This document shows, in pieces, positions 47,193-57,010 of a DNA stretch of 64,000 bases. Position 1 is the stretch's first letter, and each line of letters starts with the position of its first letter. The translations under genes were made by a program, and so were the position numbers. Source of the stretch: Phenylobacterium sp. (GTDB lineage: Bacteria; Pseudomonadota; Alphaproteobacteria; Caulobacterales; Caulobacteraceae); NCBI RefSeq assembly GCF_004299445.1, contig NZ_SCTC01000063.1, forward strand, positions 93,300 to 157,299, given 5' to 3'. The notes beneath the pieces are model-generated. The model saw only the letters and a list, made by a program, of their open reading frames with translations. It was not told the origin of the DNA and searched no databases.

Positions 47193-49058
47193 TCACCTCT
47201 GCCCGCCGAGGGCGAGGATCTGCCGGCACTCGGCTCTGAAGTCATAGGGCAGGCCGCTGTCATCGGCGCAGTCCGGCCAGCGGCCGGACGAGGTCCAGTA
47301 GTCGACCAGGCCCAACCGAGCGCAGATGCGCACGAAGCGCTTGTCCGCGGTCATGGGACGGTTCGCGGCGAGGAAGAGGATGGCCGGCGTCCAGCGGCCG
47401 AGCACCTGGCCTTCCCGTTCGAACAGGTGCGCGAACGAGGCGCGCTCGGCGGTTTCGAAGGCATCGTCGACCGCTCCGAGCTGGTGCAGTCGGACGATAT
47501 CCACCAGCGAGGCTTGGCCATCGCGCTTCAGCCGCCGGGCCACGGCCTCGCGATGCAAGGCCAGGAAGCTCGGGTCGCGGTCACGGCGATTACGCTGGGC
47601 CTCCACGAACTCGTTGAAGGCGGGATTGTCGAGACCCCGACGCCGCCCGGCCTCGGCCAGCCGTTCCAGCCGATCCCAGTCGCCGGCGTTGGCGGCCGCC
47701 GCGATGGCCTCGCCGACCAGGGGCTGCACGTCTGGCCAGCGGGCGATGTAGGCGTCCCACAGCCCTGCCGTCTCGTCGTGACGACCCATCGCATCCATAA
47801 GGCCGGCGTACCACTGCGCCGCCGGCCAGTAGAGCGGATCCAAGGCTAGCGCCTGGCGAGCATGGTTCAGGGCCTCGCCCAGTCGCCCGACCTCGGCGCA
47901 GAACTGACCCGCCTGGTTCAGCACTTCCGGATCGTTGGGCGCGGCCGCCACGGCGCGTCGCTGGCGATCTTCCCGCGCCGCATAGTCGGCGAGGGGCTCG
48001 AGGTAGCTCAGCGCCTGATGGGCCAGGCCAAGGCTCGGATCCAGCCTCAGCGCCGTCTCGGCGGCCTCGGCCGCATTGGCAGGGGTCAGCTCCGGGAAAT
48101 CCGAGCGTTCGAAGCGTCGCAGGCAGATCACGCGTCGCATGGCGAGTTCCGCCCAGGCGCGCGCAAAGCCCGGTGCGCGGGCGGTCACCTGCCCCAGCAG
48201 CCTCAGGGCCCGGCGGTGTTGGGTTGCATCCCCGGATCCGCCGATGCCGCCCAACGGCGTGCGCGCCTGCAGATAGATATCGTAGGCGTCGGGATCGAGG
48301 GGCTCGCTCCGGGAGGTCGGCGCGAACGTCAGGCTGAGCGCCTCGGCGACGGCCGCGGCGATCTCGTCCTGGACGAGGAACGCGTCGGTCATGTCGCGCT
48401 CGAACGTCCGTGACCAAAGCGTGACGCCGCGAGCGGTCTCCATGAGGTGGGCTGTGATGCGGAACCGGTCGCCCGCCCGCCGAACGGCGCCGTCGAGCAC
48501 GTGGCTGACGCCCAGTTCGGCGCCGACATTGCCTGCCGCCTTCGCGGCGCCGCGGAACTGGAAGCTGGAGCCCTGCCCGATCACCTTCACGCTGGCTCCG
48601 CTGGCGACGGCCTGCAAGATCTCCACCGAGAGTCCGTCAGAGAACCAGCCCAGCGCGTGGTCGTCAGACAGATTGTCGAACGCCAGCACGGCCAGCGTCG
48701 CCCCGTCCGCCTCGCGCGACGGTCGGGCGGTCTCGTCCAGGCGGTAGCCCAGGCCCTTTATGGTGCGGATGGTGAAGCCGCCGCGCGCCAGCGCCAGTTT
48801 TCGCAGGGCCTGGATGCAGCGGTTTATCGCGTCCTCGCCCACGGCTCGGCCGCCCCAGCATTCCGTGACGAGATCGCTGCGGGAAACGACCGAGCCGCGC
48901 CGCTGCGCCAGCAAGGCCAGGACCTGCATGACGCGCGGCTCCAGCACGTCGGAGCCCCCCGCACAGATGACCTCGCGCGTGGCCGGACGCACCTGCAGGC
49001 CGCCCAGTTCGAACGGCCGTCGCCCGGCAAGTCGTACCGCGCCTTCCAATACCGTCAT
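47193..49058 (-). CDS. Winged-helix regulator with TolB-like and TPR domains (CadC/adenylate cyclase-like architecture)
   Basis: Trans_reg_C-like N-terminus (VLEPRVMQVLALLAQRRGSVVSRSDLVTECWGGRAVGEDAINRCIQALRKL), LAVLAFDNLSDDHALGWFSDGLSVEIL, C-terminal TPRs. Confidence 0.9.
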   Translation of the reverse strand: MTVLEGAVRLAGRRPFELGGLQVRPATREVICAGGSDVLEPRVMQVLALLAQRRGSVVSRSDLVTECWGGRAVGEDAINRCIQALRKLALARGGFTIRTIKGLGYRLDETARPSREADGATLAVLAFDNLSDDHALGWFSDGLSVEILQAVASGASVKVIGQGSSFQFRGAAKAAGNVGAELGVSHVLDGAVRRAGDRFRITAHLMETARGVTLWSRTFERDMTDAFLVQDEIAAAVAEALSLTFAPTSRSEPLDPDAYDIYLQARTPLGGIGGSGDATQHRRALRLLGQVTARAPGFARAWAELAMRRVICLRRFERSDFPELTPANAAEAAETALRLDPSLGLAHQALSYLEPLADYAAREDRQRRAVAAAPNDPEVLNQAGQFCAEVGRLGEALNHARQALALDPLYWPAAQWYAGLMDAMGRHDETAGLWDAYIARWPDVQPLVGEAIAAAANAGDWDRLERLAEAGRRRGLDNPAFNEFVEAQRNRRDRDPSFLALHREAVARRLKRDGQASLVDIVRLHQLGAVDDAFETAERASFAHLFEREGQVLGRWTPAILFLAANRPMTADKRFVRICARLGLVDYWTSSGRWPDCADDSGLPYDFRAECRQILALGGQR

Positions 49059-49189
49059 CGGGTTCTCATCGGTTTGGCATCGGGTTGTGGCTGTGGTTCC
49101 CGCCAGGTCCATCCCTCAAGGTTCTTACCACATCTCATTGGCGCGCTTGCGTTCTGTGAACGGCGTCAGGTGATGTCTCGGGGGGCGCT

Positions 49190-50536
49190 ATGAAGACAAG
49201 CACGATGACGGGCGCTGCGCCCGTTGACGCCGATCTGGTTCTGCCGCGACGTCTGGAGGACGTCGACGCGGCCTTCATGACCGACATCCTGCGGCGCAGC
49301 GGCGCAATTTCGCCGACCAATCGCGTGATCAGCCAGTCCGAGCAGGGCGTCGGCATGACCGCGGGCTACTTCTCCTCGATCAAGAAGGTGCGGTGCGCCT
49401 ACGCGGAGCCCGCCGATGCGCCGACCGACTTCGTGGTCAAGGCCTGGCCGTCGCTGGAGATCGCGCCCAAGGACCGCATCGCGGCGATGTTCATCAAGGA
49501 CATCCACGGCTACCGCATCCCCCCCGAGCGGTTCTATCCGCGCCCCCGGACCTATCTGGCCGCCTTCGACGAGGCCCAGAGCCGCTTTGCCCTGGTCATG
49601 GAGGACGTGGGCGTCTTCGCCACCCAGAAGGTGCATGAGCACGAGCTGAGCTTCGACGAGGTCATGCGGATGATCCCCGCCCTGGTCGACGTGGCTGTGG
49701 CCTGGGAAGGCTGCGACCGGGGCGAGAAGGCGGCCGAGCTGGCTGCCATGGATGTCCACCACTGGACCGCGCCCGCCAATCTCGACAGCTTCAAGGCGGC
49801 GATGCCGGGCGGCGCCAAGCTGATCGATCGCATCTCGGATTGCGACAGCTCGCCGCTTTTCGCCAGTGGCACGTGGAAGGCGCGCCTTGGCGTCTCCGAC
49901 CTCAACGCCCGCATGACCACCCGGCTCGACGCCTTCTTCGCCCCGACGCGGCCGGAGAACGGCGCCACCTGCACCCTCACTCATGGCGACATGCGGGGCG
50001 ACAACTTCTTCTTCTGCGAGGATCGACCCGACCACCCGCACGGCTGGCTCTGCATCGACTTCCAGCAGATGTTCTCCGGCCCGGTGCCCTCCGATCTCGG
50101 CTACCTCCTCAACTCCGGCACCGTCCTGCCCGAAGTCTATGCCCGGGAGAGCCAGCTCAAGATCCTGCGCGCGTTCTACGACCGGTTCATGCAGAAGACG
50201 CGGGCCTATCCCGACTACAGCTGGGACCAGTTCCTCAACGAATACCGAATGATGTCGACCGTCCAATGGCTTTACTACGTGGCCTATGGATCGGTGATCG
50301 CGCAGGCCGGCGCCTTCGATAACAACCTCGGCATGCGCATCGAACTCGGCGGCAAGGGCGCCACGCTCGCCGATCTCCCGCCCGAAGAGATCCGCCAGCG
50401 CATGTGGTGGGCCAAGGCCTTCGCCAACTTCACCGAGACCTTCGACGCCTTTGGCCTCGTCGACCACCTGGCCGCGCTGCCGGAAAGCCACGAAGGCCTC
50501 GGCGCCTGGGTCGAGCTTCCCGATCATCTGAAGTGA
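49190..50536 (+). CDS. Phosphotransferase family protein (ecdysteroid kinase/aminoglycoside phosphotransferase-like)
   Basis: CTLTHGDMRGDNFFFCED and WLCIDFQQMFSGPVPSDLGYLL kinase motifs. Confidence 0.82.
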   Translation: MKTSTMTGAAPVDADLVLPRRLEDVDAAFMTDILRRSGAISPTNRVISQSEQGVGMTAGYFSSIKKVRCAYAEPADAPTDFVVKAWPSLEIAPKDRIAAMFIKDIHGYRIPPERFYPRPRTYLAAFDEAQSRFALVMEDVGVFATQKVHEHELSFDEVMRMIPALVDVAVAWEGCDRGEKAAELAAMDVHHWTAPANLDSFKAAMPGGAKLIDRISDCDSSPLFASGTWKARLGVSDLNARMTTRLDAFFAPTRPENGATCTLTHGDMRGDNFFFCEDRPDHPHGWLCIDFQQMFSGPVPSDLGYLLNSGTVLPEVYARESQLKILRAFYDRFMQKTRAYPDYSWDQFLNEYRMMSTVQWLYYVAYGSVIAQAGAFDNNLGMRIELGGKGATLADLPPEEIRQRMWWAKAFANFTETFDAFGLVDHLAALPESHEGLGAWVELPDHLK

Positions 50537-50547
50537 GTGAGACCGCC

Positions 50548-51321
50548 ATGACCCAATTCAAAGACAAGGTGATCCTAATCACCGGCGCCACCTCCGGTCT
50601 CGGCGCCAGCGCAGCCGTCACCCTGGCGGCCCAGGGGGCCAAGGTGGCGATCACCGGACGGCGCGAAGAGCAGGGCGAGGCGGTCGTCGCCAGAATGAAG
50701 GCCGCGGGCGGCGAAGGCCTGTTCATCCGCGCGGACGTCACCGTGCGGGCCGACGTCGAGGCCATGGTCTCCAGGACCGTCGCGCGCTTTGGGCGGCTCG
50801 ACGGGGCGGTCAACAACGCGGGCATCACCAGCGATCCTTTCCTGGCGGTCGCCGACACGCCCGATGAAAGCTGGCACGCCGTCATCAGCACCAACCTCAC
50901 CGCCGTCTTCATGTGCATGAAGTCCGAGATCCCGGCGATCCTCGCCGCCGGCGGCGGCGCGATCGTCAACATCTCCTCGATCTATGGCTTCAAGGGCAGC
51001 GATATCGGCACCAGCGCCTACGCCGCCGCCAAGCACGGCGTCATCGGTCTCACCAAGTCCGCGGCGATCGACTACGCGCAGCAGGGGCTCCGAGTGAACG
51101 CGCTCTGCCCCGGCTACTGCCACTCCGAGATGGTCGACCCCTATGTCGAGGCCGAGCCGGATCTGTTCGTGAAGATCATCGCCCGCCACAGCGCCATGGA
51201 CCGGCTGGGCGAATCTCAGGAAGCGGCCGACGCCATCGCCTACCTGCTCTCCGACAAGTCCAGCTTCATCAACGGCGTCGCCCTGCCGCTCGACGGCGGC
51301 CCGACGACGCGGCTGTACTAG
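50548..51321 (+). CDS. Short-chain dehydrogenase/reductase (SDR), copy A
   Basis: TGATSGLG, NNAG, SAYAAAKHGVIGLTKS. Confidence 0.95.
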   Translation: MTQFKDKVILITGATSGLGASAAVTLAAQGAKVAITGRREEQGEAVVARMKAAGGEGLFIRADVTVRADVEAMVSRTVARFGRLDGAVNNAGITSDPFLAVADTPDESWHAVISTNLTAVFMCMKSEIPAILAAGGGAIVNISSIYGFKGSDIGTSAYAAAKHGVIGLTKSAAIDYAQQGLRVNALCPGYCHSEMVDPYVEAEPDLFVKIIARHSAMDRLGESQEAADAIAYLLSDKSSFINGVALPLDGGPTTRLY

Positions 51322-51336
51322 GGGCGATCGACCAGA

Positions 51337-51747
51337 ATGCCCACCCAGGACTTCGACGCCGCCGTCGCCGCCAGCCGGGCGGCTGTTCAGGCCATGGGTC
51401 AGGGCGATCCCGAACCGAGCCTCGCCCTTTGGACACGCCGCGGCGACGCTGTCCTGGCCAACCCCCTCAAGCCCGCAGTCGTGGGTTGGGCGCAAATCGA
51501 GGCCGAGGTCCGGCGGGTGGCCGCATCGTTCACGGGCGCCGCCCCGCCCATGACCTTCGAGGAGGTCGCGCGGTTCGTCACCCCCGACATGGGCTACGTC
51601 ATCGCCTTCGAGCGCGCCCGCGTCCGGCGGGTGGGATCGGAGGATCTGGTCCCGCTGTCGCTCCGCGTCACGACCGTGTTCCGGCGGGAACTGGAAGGCT
51701 GGAAGCTGGTCCTCCGGCACGCCGACCGCCTCCCGGCCGATGCATGA
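51337..51747 (+). CDS. NTF2/SnoaL-like domain protein
   Basis: GDPEPSLALWTRRGDAVLANPLKPAVVGW..., VTTVFRRELEGWKLVLRHADRL. Confidence 0.75.
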   Translation: MPTQDFDAAVAASRAAVQAMGQGDPEPSLALWTRRGDAVLANPLKPAVVGWAQIEAEVRRVAASFTGAAPPMTFEEVARFVTPDMGYVIAFERARVRRVGSEDLVPLSLRVTTVFRRELEGWKLVLRHADRLPADA

Positions 51748-51780
51748 ACAAGCCCAGGACGGTCTGAGCGGAGGACACCC

Positions 51781-53391
51781 ATGTACAAGGTCGCCCTTGC
51801 CGAATCCCACTTCCCCGCGCAGCAGGACGACGTCGTCCTGCCTCTGACCGTCGGCGGCGGCCTGCGCGCCCAGGCGCGCGCCACGCCGGACGCCCCCGCT
51901 CTGGTCGAGACCGACGCCGCCGGCGAGCTTGGCCGCCGCTGGACCTACGGCGAGTTGCTGGCCGACGCCCAACGCCTGGCCGGCGCGTTGCTCTCCCGTT
52001 ACCGGCCCGGCGAACGCATCGCCGTCTGGGCGCCCAACATCCCGGAGTGGGTGATCATCGAGTACGCCGCAGCCCTCGCGGGGCTTGTGCTGGTGACGGT
52101 CAACCCCGCCTACAGGCCCCGTGAGCTGAAGTTCGTGCTGGAGCAGTCACGCAGCGCCGGCCTGTTCCTGGTTCGCGAGTTCCGCGGCAATCCGATGGCC
52201 GAAACCGCTGCGGCGGTGGTGGCAGAGCTGCCGGGCGTGCGCGAGGTCGTCGACCTGGCTGATCCGGCCGCCCTCTACGCCGGCCACGACATCCCCTGCG
52301 AGCTGCCGGACGTGCAGCCCGATGATGCGGTCCAGATCCAGTACACCTCGGGCACCACCGGCTTCCCCAAGGGCGCGGTGCTGCATCACCGGGGCATCAT
52401 GAACAATCCCCGGTTCTTCATGGCGCGGTTCGCGATGCCAAGCGGCGGCAAGACCGTCTGCATCATGCCCATGTTCCACACCTCCGGCTGTGTCGGTGGA
52501 ACCCTGGGTTCCCTTCTGACCGGAGGGGTCCTGATTCTCCCGCCCGCGTTCGATCCGGCCTGCGTGCTGGACCTTTTCGCTCGCGAACGGCCCGGCGCCT
52601 TCATCGGCGTGCCGACAATGTTGGTCGCCATCCTGGCGGAACAGGAGGCCCGCCCGCGCGACGTCTCCTCGATCCGGTTCATGTACTCCGGGGGATCGAT
52701 GGTGCCGCCGGAGCTGATCCGCCGGATCAAGGCGACCTTCGGCTGCGACTTCGCCACCGTTTACGGCCAGACCGAGACCTCGCCGCTGCTGACGACGACC
52801 TATCGAGACGACAATCTCGAGGACAGCAGCGAGACCATCGGCCAGGCGCTCCCACACACGGAGCTCTCGATCCGCGATCCTGCCACCAACACCGTGGTCC
52901 CCATCGGCCAGGTCGGAGAGATCTGCGCCCGGGGCTACGCCCTCATGCTTGGCTACAACGATAATCCCGAGGCCACCGCCGCCACGATCGACGCCGAGGG
53001 CTGGCTGCACACCGGCGATCTCGGGACCATGGATGCGCGGGGTTATCTCAGGATCACCGGTCGGGTGAAGGAGATGATCATCCGGGGCGGCGAGAACCTG
53101 TTCCCGGCCGAGATCGAGAACGCGATGCTCGAACATCCCGACATCGTGGAGATCGCCGTCGTCGGCATTCCGGACGAAAAGTGGGGCGAGATCGTCGCCT
53201 GCTTCCTGCGCCTGCGTCCCGGCGCTGTGTTGGATCGCGCCGCCATGGTCGCCCATTGCCGGGAACGCCTCGCCGCGCCCAAGACCCCCGCCCACTGGAT
53301 CGAGGTCCAGGACTGGCCTCTCACCGGCTCGGGCAAGATCCAGAAGTTCGTCCTCCGCGACCAGTTCGTCGCCGGCGTCTTTCAATCCTGA
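51781..53391 (+). CDS. AMP-binding acyl-CoA synthetase
   Basis: IQYTSGTTGFPKGAVLHHRG, YGQTETSPL, GWLHTGDLGTMDARGYLRITGRVKEMIIRGGENLFPAEIE. Confidence 0.95.
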   Translation: MYKVALAESHFPAQQDDVVLPLTVGGGLRAQARATPDAPALVETDAAGELGRRWTYGELLADAQRLAGALLSRYRPGERIAVWAPNIPEWVIIEYAAALAGLVLVTVNPAYRPRELKFVLEQSRSAGLFLVREFRGNPMAETAAAVVAELPGVREVVDLADPAALYAGHDIPCELPDVQPDDAVQIQYTSGTTGFPKGAVLHHRGIMNNPRFFMARFAMPSGGKTVCIMPMFHTSGCVGGTLGSLLTGGVLILPPAFDPACVLDLFARERPGAFIGVPTMLVAILAEQEARPRDVSSIRFMYSGGSMVPPELIRRIKATFGCDFATVYGQTETSPLLTTTYRDDNLEDSSETIGQALPHTELSIRDPATNTVVPIGQVGEICARGYALMLGYNDNPEATAATIDAEGWLHTGDLGTMDARGYLRITGRVKEMIIRGGENLFPAEIENAMLEHPDIVEIAVVGIPDEKWGEIVACFLRLRPGAVLDRAAMVAHCRERLAAPKTPAHWIEVQDWPLTGSGKIQKFVLRDQFVAGVFQS

Positions 53392-53404
53392 TCGGAACCG
53401 CCAT

Positions 53405-54601
53405 ATGGCCGAACCCACGATCCCGGACTTCTTCAACATGCCCCCGGTTGAGGTCCGCGCCTGGACGCGGCGCGCAGCGGCTGAGGGGCCAACCCTGATC
53501 GACGAGGCGACGGGGGCGGTCATCGTGCTGCGCCATGCCGATGTCGAACGGCTCCTGACCGACACCCGCATGGTGGGCTTGGGCCTCTCGTTCTTTGACA
53601 TCCTGGGGATCAAGGATGGCCCGCTGCGGGATTGGTACGGGTCGATCATGTTCACCAATGAGGGGCAGACGCACCACCGCATGCGCGCCCTCGTGGGCAA
53701 GGCCTTTTCGCCCCGCTCCGTCGAGGCCCTCCGGCCGGTCGCCGCCGAGGTGATCCGTGAGCGCCTGGCCAGGATCAAGGCCCAGGGTGAGGGCGATCTG
53801 GTGGCCGCCCTGGCGGATGCGCCGACGCAGGTGATGTGCCGTCTTCTGGGCGTGCCGCTGGCCGACGGCCCGGTCTTTACGGCCTGGGTCGGAGCCCTTT
53901 CCCCGGTGTTCCTGCTCATGAGCCCCGAGCAGATCGCCGCCGCCACCGACGCGATCGAGAAGCTGCTGGCCTACACGGCTGACCTCTGCGCCCGCCGCGA
54001 GGCCGCTCCCGGAGACGATCTGATCTCGGCCCTGATCGCCGTGGAGCATGACGGCGAGCGGCTCACCCGCGCGGAAACCGCCGCCATGGTCGCCAATCTG
54101 CTGGTCGCGGGCCACGACACCACCGCCAGCCAGAGCGCCTGCACGTTCCTGACCCTGCTGGCCCAGCCGGACCTGCTGGCCGAAGCCCGTAGCGATCCTG
54201 GCCTGATCTCGGCGATCGTCACGGAATCCATTCGTCTGGAGCCCAGCATCGGGATCATCGGCCGCACGCTGATCGAACCGGCTGAGATCTGCGGCGTGCT
54301 CCGGCCGGCCGGAGCGATGATCGTGCTGAACACGCTCAGCGCCAACACCGACCCCGCCGTCTGGCGCGACGCGGACGTGTTCGATCCGCGCCGTTTCTCA
54401 GACCCGGACGCGCCGCGCATGCTCACCTTCGGCGGCGGCGTGCATGCGTGCCTCGGAACCTGGCTGGCGCGCGTCACCCTGGAAGAGATGGTCCGCGCCG
54501 TGGCCGAGCTCGCGCCCACGCTTACCGCGCCGAAGGCCGACATCTCCTGGACCCGCGTGCTGGGCGAAAATCCCGAGCGCCTCCCGGTCGCCGTTGGCTG
54601 A
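53405..54601 (+). CDS. Cytochrome P450
   Basis: I-helix NLLVAGHDTTAS, EXXR ESIRLEP, heme loop LTFGGGVHACLGTWLAR. Confidence 0.95.
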   Translation: MAEPTIPDFFNMPPVEVRAWTRRAAAEGPTLIDEATGAVIVLRHADVERLLTDTRMVGLGLSFFDILGIKDGPLRDWYGSIMFTNEGQTHHRMRALVGKAFSPRSVEALRPVAAEVIRERLARIKAQGEGDLVAALADAPTQVMCRLLGVPLADGPVFTAWVGALSPVFLLMSPEQIAAATDAIEKLLAYTADLCARREAAPGDDLISALIAVEHDGERLTRAETAAMVANLLVAGHDTTASQSACTFLTLLAQPDLLAEARSDPGLISAIVTESIRLEPSIGIIGRTLIEPAEICGVLRPAGAMIVLNTLSANTDPAVWRDADVFDPRRFSDPDAPRMLTFGGGVHACLGTWLARVTLEEMVRAVAELAPTLTAPKADISWTRVLGENPERLPVAVG

Positions 54602-54628
54602 ACCCACGCACCCGAAGGAACCCACACC

Positions 54629-55402
54629 ATGACCCAATTCCAAGACAAGGTGATCCTGATCACCGGCGGCACGTCGGGCCTGGGGGCCACCACCGCGGTG
54701 TCCCTGGCCAGTCAGGGCGCCAAGGTCGTCATCACCGGCCGCCGCGAGGCGCAGGGCCAGGCGGTGCTGGCGCAGATGAAGGCGGCCGGTGGCGAGGGCT
54801 TGTTCATCCAGGGCGATATCACCGTCCGCGCCGACGTCGCGGCGATGGTGTCCGGCACGGTGGCCCGCTTTGGCCGGCTCGACGGGGCGGTCAACAACGC
54901 CGGTATAGCGGGCGAGCCCTTCCACCAGGTCGCCGACATGCCCGAGGAGAACTGGCATGCGGTGATCAACACCAACCTCACCGCGGTCTTCATGAGCCTG
55001 AAGTTCGAGATCCCCGCAATGCTCGCTTCCGGCGGCGGCGCCATCGTCAACATCGCCTCGATCCTGGGCCTGGAGGGCAGCGACATCGGCCACTCGGCCT
55101 ACGCCGCCGCCAAGCACGGGGTCGTCGGCCTCACCAAGTCCGCCGCCGTAGACTATGGGCAGCAAGGCCTGCGGGTGAACGCGCTGTGTCCCGGCTACTG
55201 CCACTCGGAGATGGTCGATCCCTACGTCGAGGCCGAACCCGAGCTGTTCGTGAAGATCCTCGCGCGCCACAGCGCGATGAACCGGCTGGGCGAGTCCCAG
55301 GAAGTCGCCGACGCCATCGAGTACCTGCTTTCGGACAAATCCAGCTTCATCAACGGCGTCGCGCTGCCCCTCGACGGCGGCCCGACGACGCGCCTGTACT
55401 GA
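54629..55402 (+). CDS. Short-chain dehydrogenase/reductase (SDR), copy B, close paralogue of 50548-51321
   Basis: Same length (257 aa), near-identical N- and C-termini to copy A. Confidence 0.95.
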   Translation: MTQFQDKVILITGGTSGLGATTAVSLASQGAKVVITGRREAQGQAVLAQMKAAGGEGLFIQGDITVRADVAAMVSGTVARFGRLDGAVNNAGIAGEPFHQVADMPEENWHAVINTNLTAVFMSLKFEIPAMLASGGGAIVNIASILGLEGSDIGHSAYAAAKHGVVGLTKSAAVDYGQQGLRVNALCPGYCHSEMVDPYVEAEPELFVKILARHSAMNRLGESQEVADAIEYLLSDKSSFINGVALPLDGGPTTRLY

Positions 55403-55667
55403 AGTGCGGCCGGAAGCGGGTAGGCGAGCCTGACGACATTCCTCCAGGCCCGCTAGCGCGACGTCGGCAAGGGGGCGATATCCACCGGCGCGGCCCGGAC
55501 GGAAAATGGGGCGTCGCCATCGACGGATGGAGCGCGGACGAGCCGCCAACTCGACCGTCGCGTGGGCGCCCGCAGGGCCCTTGTCGCGAGAGGAGGGTGT
55601 TGCGACGCCTCGACCCTTACCCAGCGCGGGGGTTCACAGCATGGGCCAGGGGGCCTAAAGGGCGCCG

Positions 55668-56348
55668 ATGGTCGAGTTCGCGCTTGCTCCGCCGCCCGTT
55701 CCTGTCGTGCCCGTCGAGGGCGAGGCAGGGGGCTTTCCGGTCCGCCGCATTCTCTGCGTGGGGCGCAACTATGCTGCCCACCGTAGGGAGATGGGGGGCG
55801 ATGACCGCGACCCGCCGTTCTTCTTCGCCAAGCCCGCGGACGCCGTGGTCCCGCCAGGACGCGACCCGGTCTACCCGCCGCGCACAGCCAACCTGCACCA
55901 TGAGATCGAGCTGGTGGTGGCGATCGGCGCCGCCGGCCGGGACGTGGCGGTGGGCGATGCGCTGGCGTTGGTCTACGGCTATGCGGTCGGCGTCGACCTG
56001 ACGCGCCGCGACCTGCAGAACGCGGCCAAGGACAAGGGCCAGCCCTGGGATTCATCGAAGGGGTTCGACGACAGCGCGCCGATCTCGGCGATCCGCCGCT
56101 GGTCGGGCGACCCGCCACAGGGCCGCATCTCCATCTCGGTGAATGGGACGGTGAAGCAGGACGCCACGGTCGCCGACATGATCTGGAACGTGGCCGAGAT
56201 CATTTCCGAGGCCTCGAAGCTGTGGGCGCTGGCGCCCGGCGATCTGATCTACACGGGCACGCCCGAGGGCGTCGGCCCCCTGGTCAGGGGCGACACGGTC
56301 GAGGGCGAGGTCGAGGGCGTGGGCCGGCTCGCCTTCCGGGTCGCCTGA
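55668..56348 (+). CDS. Fumarylacetoacetate/fumarylpyruvate hydrolase family protein
   Basis: RILCVGRNYAAHRREMG, NLHHEIELVVAIG, GVDLTRRDLQNAAKDKGQPWDSSKGFD, IYTGTPEGVGPL. Confidence 0.92.
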   Translation: MVEFALAPPPVPVVPVEGEAGGFPVRRILCVGRNYAAHRREMGGDDRDPPFFFAKPADAVVPPGRDPVYPPRTANLHHEIELVVAIGAAGRDVAVGDALALVYGYAVGVDLTRRDLQNAAKDKGQPWDSSKGFDDSAPISAIRRWSGDPPQGRISISVNGTVKQDATVADMIWNVAEIISEASKLWALAPGDLIYTGTPEGVGPLVRGDTVEGEVEGVGRLAFRVA

Positions 56349-57010
56349 TGGCGCTGACCCTGCATTCCGCGTGGCGGGCGACCGCCCCCTATCGCGTGCG
56401 CATCGGCCTGGCGCTGAAGGGCGTCGAGTACGGCTATCACCCCGTCGACCTGCTCGCGGGCGAGCAGCGCGAGCCCGCGTACAGGGCCGTGAACCCCCAG
56501 GGGCTTACGCCGGCGCTGGACCTGGGCGACGGCACGGTCTTGGCCCAAAGCCTGGCGATCCTGGAGTGGCTGGAGGAGACCCGGCCCCAGCCCCCGATCC
56601 TGCCGCGGTCTGCGCTGGACCGGGCCGTGGTGCGGCGCATGGCCGGGATCATCGCGTGCGATATCCATCCGCTGAACAACACCCGCGTTGGCAGGAAGCT
56701 CAAGGAACTGGGCGTGCCGGACGAGGTGGTCGCCACAGACTGGATTCAGGCCTGGATCCGCGACGGCTTCGACGCGTTGGAGCCGTTGGTCGCCCGGTAC
56801 GGCGGCAGGTTCGCGTTCGGCGATACGCCCACCATCGCCGACTGCTGTCTCGTTCCGCAGGTCTATTCGGCCCGCCGCTTCAAGCTGGACGTCACGCCGT
56901 GGCCCGGCCTGATCGGCGCCGCCGACCGCGCCGCCGAGCACCCGGCCTTCCAGGCCGCGCACCCCAACCGGCAGCCCGACGCTCAGCTTCCGGCGGGGGG
57001 GGCGCAATGA
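56348..57010 (+). CDS. maiA: Maleylacetoacetate isomerase (zeta-class GST)
   Basis: ALTLHSAWRATAPYRVRIGLALKGVEYGYHPVDL, NPQGLTPALDLGDG, CDIHPLNNTRV; ATG overlaps the previous stop. Confidence 0.88.
   Translation: MALTLHSAWRATAPYRVRIGLALKGVEYGYHPVDLLAGEQREPAYRAVNPQGLTPALDLGDGTVLAQSLAILEWLEETRPQPPILPRSALDRAVVRRMAGIIACDIHPLNNTRVGRKLKELGVPDEVVATDWIQAWIRDGFDALEPLVARYGGRFAFGDTPTIADCCLVPQVYSARRFKLDVTPWPGLIGAADRAAEHPAFQAAHPNRQPDAQLPAGGAQ

Noticed and set aside
55403-55667. Extra gene between SDR copy B and the FAA hydrolase
   Set aside because: Frames on both strands are low-complexity with no start, ribosome binding site or motif support; left as non-coding
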